In this document: one piece after another, positions 8,101-9,295 of the stretch
Numbering within the stretch: the stretch's first letter is position 1
Layout of the letters: each line of letters begins with the position of its first letter
Assembly: GCA_902795785.1 (NCBI GenBank)
Contig: CADBMK010000136.1
Span: 1-9,295, forward strand
Origin: an uncultured Bacteroidia bacterium
GTDB taxonomy: Bacteria; Bacteroidota; Bacteroidia; Bacteroidales; UBA932
DNA length: 9,295 nt
Direction: 5' to 3'
Position numbers and translations under genes: made by a program
Notes under the pieces: model-generated
The model's input: only the letters and a program-made list of their open reading frames with translations
Told to the model about the DNA's origin: nothing
The model's database searches: none

Positions 8101-8180
8101 GCTCGATTAGTTTGTCCTGCCGCATTAAATGACACAAAAATCATTAACACCGCAAGCAAAACAATTGGTAGTTTTTTCAT
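5142..8180 (-). CDS. SusC/RagA-family TonB-dependent outer-membrane transporter
   Basis: This 1012-residue protein has the family's usual length. It should form the outer-membrane barrel that imports an oligomer, powered by TonB, under a SusD lid. Order: signal peptide at 1 to about 22; carboxypeptidase-D-regulatory-like beta-sandwich at about 31-103 (LSGKVLDETGDPLVGASVFI, then DLDGNYSI); plug at about 110-255 with SGYGIVQHRENLTGAV, RLRGEGSLHASREPLWVIDG, DDIEAISVLKDAGTTAIYG and GANGVILVTTKK; then a 22-strand-type barrel ending ELSITF with terminal phenylalanine. There is no STN domain between the signal peptide and the beta-sandwich, so direct signalling to an ECF anti-sigma factor is unlikely. 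Odd points are GADGANG, where the family usually has an arginine before the second glycine, and VVSSGYG for the common VVVGYG. It is the first gene of the four-gene operon. No obvious Shine-Dalgarno sequence precedes the ATG at 8180. Confidence 0.97.
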   Translation of the reverse strand: MKKLPIVLLAVLMIFVSFNAAGQTNRALKTLSGKVLDETGDPLVGASVFIAGTTTGTVADLDGNYSIKISKDKAVSVTFSFIGMKTEVVSIPAATTQYNIVLKSDNSLEAAVVSSGYGIVQHRENLTGAVTEVTSDMIEKLPAKRVDKLLEGLVAGLEVNDAGVSVRSKYHIRLRGEGSLHASREPLWVIDGVPMYTGDINGTIPGINYETSPMSLLTPDDIEAISVLKDAGTTAIYGADGANGVILVTTKKNKGDGLSVNASMKYGVSMLDRSTVLRTLNGPQYLQLALEGWVNAGYSASTFPYQDNAYNSYSTTDTDWLDVYTGVGSTKQVNLSIRSGSGKNRNLFSAAWYNDKSIYIGNEMSRYNIMDRMTYKFNDKLKADLKFNASYVFDEMFPISVESIVATLPIFTPYNDDGSYRYYNYFSTGTDVYKVVPNSFQKNDIPDRDLNEQNSTTLSGNFYGSIVYEPFKGMELTSETGFSALTMLEKDYESIKSVYEYTKSSDVKGSSSRNASFTYNLTETLRANYNATFGKHRVTAMAGIVWTNHRRNSLQASGQGFSNDIAKEVYYSNADHRNGVSYGGQERSLSYMTMAVYTFDKKYTVSASYRRQGYSSFSTYSRWGDFASIGLNWNAYAEPWVKSLLEPYVSGLNVRISYGNNGNSRVDTSSSYGTYSVSSSSYYGGNPGGTQEKAANPGLSWEKATILNGGLSFDIFKRFSVNIDAYYKYTDDVLYDGRVSAVVTDGKITKNVGAISNKGVEFDTRADIIDHKDFGWTMRLNGAFNSNKIERLYKDTYSGFFQTLWIEGASKNAYWLVRWAGVDPSNGDPLWYDKNGNITKVFSSDNRVLMPQYSNKPTLYGGFTETFRYKNWSLDMRFNYKIGGWYYHNLHNDGTNILTENYPVEAMDHWRNPGDIAKSPKWMSGNYRYTNTETTRSLYKMTSVQLSNVSLQYQIPERYVKMAGVKSAAVSLIADNPYFWTLGQKAGKNSYKTIAYSSGLTRGFSAELSITF

Positions 8181-8223
8181 ACGATCTACTTATAAATGTT
8201 TTATAAAATGCTGCTTTATATAC

Positions 8224-8239
8224 CAAAAGTACAAATATA
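8224..8239 (-). promoter_or_regulatory. Tandem candidate -7 elements for the SusCD operon
   Basis: On the minus strand two TAnnTTTG matches are directly adjacent: TATATTTG (8239-8232) and TACTTTTG (8231-8224). Starts would fall near 8226 or 8218, giving a leader of roughly 40-45 bases before the ATG at 8180. No clean -33 TTTG is present, which would fit a promoter needing an activator. The leader is A+T-rich and includes the 10-bp palindrome TTTTATAAAA at 8199-8208. Confidence 0.5.
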
Positions 8240-8240
8240 T

Positions 8241-8262
8241 GTTAATAAACCTTTTTATTAAC
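8241..8262. repeat. Inverted repeat with 9-bp arms between the divergent SusCD and phosphoesterase promoters
   Basis: GTTAATAAA (8241-8249) and TTTATTAAC (8254-8262) are perfect reverse complements around CCTT. The repeat abuts the minus-strand motif at 8232-8239 and overlaps the first four bases of the plus-strand motif at 8259-8266. It is therefore well placed as a shared operator for both directions. The A+T-rich composition raises the chance of coincidence, and no known regulator site is recognised. Confidence 0.5.
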
Positions 8263-8266
8263 TTTG
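8259..8266 (+). promoter_or_regulatory. Candidate -7 element for the phosphoesterase gene
   Basis: TAACTTTG matches TAnnTTTG and would start transcription near 8272, leaving a leader of about 18 bases. No -33 TTTG is visible 19-21 bases upstream. Confidence 0.45.
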
Positions 8267-8289
8267 TTGCCAACGAAATTGACAACAAA
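8263..8289 (+). other. Inverted repeat immediately before the phosphoesterase start codon
   Basis: TTTGTTG (8263-8269) and CAACAAA (8283-8289) can pair as a 7-bp stem with a 13-base loop ending directly at the ATG. If transcription starts upstream of 8263 it could partly hide the start codon. If it starts near 8272, as the -7 element suggests, the left arm is absent from the RNA. Confidence in any function is low. Confidence 0.25.
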
Positions 8290-9295
8290 ATGGAATCACC
8301 ATATAGAATTTGGAAATATTTTCTAATTGCAGCCCTCATTACAGTTAATATTTTCTACGCCGAAGCAAGGAAAATTCGCGTAGCGTTTGTGGGTGACCCG
8401 CAGGTAGATAATGTAAAGGAGCTTGATTACGCCAGAAACTCAATTTATAAAGATCTTAAAAAACAAGAGGGCATAGACCTTATCATCTTCCTTGGAGACA
8501 TTGTCAACGACAAACCCGGCCTCCTAGCCCCATCCGTCGCACTCATAGACTCCACTGAGAAAGACTGGTTTGCAGTACCAGGCAACCATGACTTTGAACG
8601 CGTCAAGGGCCTTCCGCGGCAGCTCTTCACCTGGAGAGAGAATATAGGATACGTTGACACGGCAATAGTAAGGCAAAACATCAAGTTCATCCTGATGAGC
8701 AACATGTTCTATCTCCCCAATGGAGACTATGAGAACAAGTTCACCGATTCCCAGCTTGCCTGGCTTGATTCCGTAGTTGTTTCCACCCCTGCCAGTCAGA
8801 GAATCGTCATAGCTACCCACGGCCCTGTAGACGAGACCTTAGAAGAAGACTCGCTTGCAGCCATTTTCTCAAAACATCCCGGCATCATCGCCGTCAGCGG
8901 ACACACCCACACAATGAGCAGGATTGACGGTCCGGAGTCGTTCAAACTTGAGGAAAGAATAGACGCGGGAGCCGCCTGCGGCAGCTGGTGGCGCGGCACA
9001 CTTGACAGATACGGTATTCCTAACGCAAGAATGTTATGCGGTTCGCCAAGGGGCTACTACGTGGCGACATTCTCCAGAAAGGACTACAAACTTAATTTCA
9101 AGAACCTGTCCGGCAGGGATCAGATGTCAGCATCCCTTCTCAAGGAAGAGAACGGACAATCATATCTTCTCATCAATGTATACGCAGGCAAGATGGGCTC
9201 TGACGCAAGCCTTCATGTCAAAGAACTAAAGAAAGACGCAATTCCTTCTTTTGAGTATCCCGCCGAGGTTTACCGTCTCAGGGCTTTTCACGATA
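8290..9295 (+). CDS. Exported calcineurin-like metallophosphoesterase (cut by the right edge)
   Basis: From the ATG at 8290 the frame is open for 335 codons to the window end. Residues 9-26 form a signal peptide with probable cleavage after YAEA, so the enzyme should act in the periplasm or outside the cell. The two-metal phosphoesterase motifs are all present: GDPQ at 35-38 (D36), GDIVND at 69-74 (D70), GNHD at 98-101 (N99, H100), THGP at 176-179 (H177) and GHTHT at 204-208 (H205, H207). The first motif has Gln where many relatives have His. Residues about 225-257 (DAGAACGSWWRGTLDRYGIP, then CGSPRGYYV) match the C-terminal domain seen in Bacteroidota calcineurin-like phosphoesterases (the MetallophosC type). 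The N-terminal beta domain common in that group is absent: the catalytic domain begins right after the signal peptide. The gene is divergent from the SusCD operon across a 109-bp region. It should hydrolyse phosphate mono- or diesters; the substrate is unknown. Confidence 0.93.
   Translation, partial: MESPYRIWKYFLIAALITVNIFYAEARKIRVAFVGDPQVDNVKELDYARNSIYKDLKKQEGIDLIIFLGDIVNDKPGLLAPSVALIDSTEKDWFAVPGNHDFERVKGLPRQLFTWRENIGYVDTAIVRQNIKFILMSNMFYLPNGDYENKFTDSQLAWLDSVVVSTPASQRIVIATHGPVDETLEEDSLAAIFSKHPGIIAVSGHTHTMSRIDGPESFKLEERIDAGAACGSWWRGTLDRYGIPNARMLCGSPRGYYVATFSRKDYKLNFKNLSGRDQMSASLLKEENGQSYLLINVYAGKMGSDASLHVKELKKDAIPSFEYPAEVYRLRAFHD

Noticed and set aside
8048..8180. STN signalling domain at the start of the SusC-like protein
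   Set aside because: The signal peptide is followed within about 10 residues by the carboxypeptidase-regulatory-like beta-sandwich, leaving no room for an STN domain.
8524..8820. 98-codon minus-strand open frame
   Set aside because: It is antisense to the phosphoesterase catalytic domain and shows no family features.
1..9295. Defence system, prophage, transposon, tRNA/rRNA or riboswitch
   Set aside because: The window is almost fully occupied by the genes listed; the intergenic gaps are at most 109 bp and show no such signatures.

Overview
The window looks like a chromosomal segment from a Bacteroidales bacterium (phylum Bacteroidota). The basis is a SusC/SusD outer-membrane pair with companion lipoproteins, several TAnnTTTG motifs (the Bacteroidota -7 promoter element) near gene starts, mostly weak Shine-Dalgarno signals, and a small conserved-looking membrane protein coupled to mutL. 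I would not name a genus.

Layout. (1) Positions 1-1009, minus strand: the N-terminal 238 codons of mutL, cut by the window edge, preceded by a 97-residue one-helix membrane protein whose stop codon overlaps the mutL start (TAATG). (2) Positions 1010-1097: a divergent intergenic region with a TAnnTTTG motif on each strand, a perfect 16-bp palindrome and a G-free CAA-rich leader. (3) Positions 1098-1580, plus strand: complete ispF of the non-mevalonate isoprenoid pathway. (4) Positions 1591-8180, minus strand: a compact four-gene outer-membrane operon, transcribed in the order SusC-like TonB-dependent transporter, SusD-like lipoprotein, 155-residue Calx-beta-like lipoprotein, and 527-residue lipoprotein that looks like a beta-propeller. 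Spacings are 17, 4 and 20 bp. (5) Positions 8181-8289: a second divergent regulatory region holding TAnnTTTG motifs on both strands around a perfect inverted repeat with 9-bp arms. (6) Positions 8290-9295, plus strand: an exported calcineurin-like phosphoesterase, cut by the right edge.

How the parts may work together. The SusC/D pair should capture and import an oligomeric nutrient across the outer membrane. The two extra lipoproteins sit where SusE/SusF-type surface binding proteins usually lie. No glycoside hydrolase, lyase, sulfatase, peptidase, sensor or sigma factor is visible here. The only candidate enzyme is the divergent, periplasm-directed phosphoesterase, so a phosphate-ester or phosphodiester substrate is a reasonable but unproven hypothesis. 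mutL and ispF are ordinary housekeeping genes. The Sus-like operon is clearly richer in A+T than ispF, as expected of an accessory block. Nothing in the window proves a wholly new system. The most interesting parts are the lipoprotein pair of unclear function, the link to the phosphoesterase, and the two divergent control regions.
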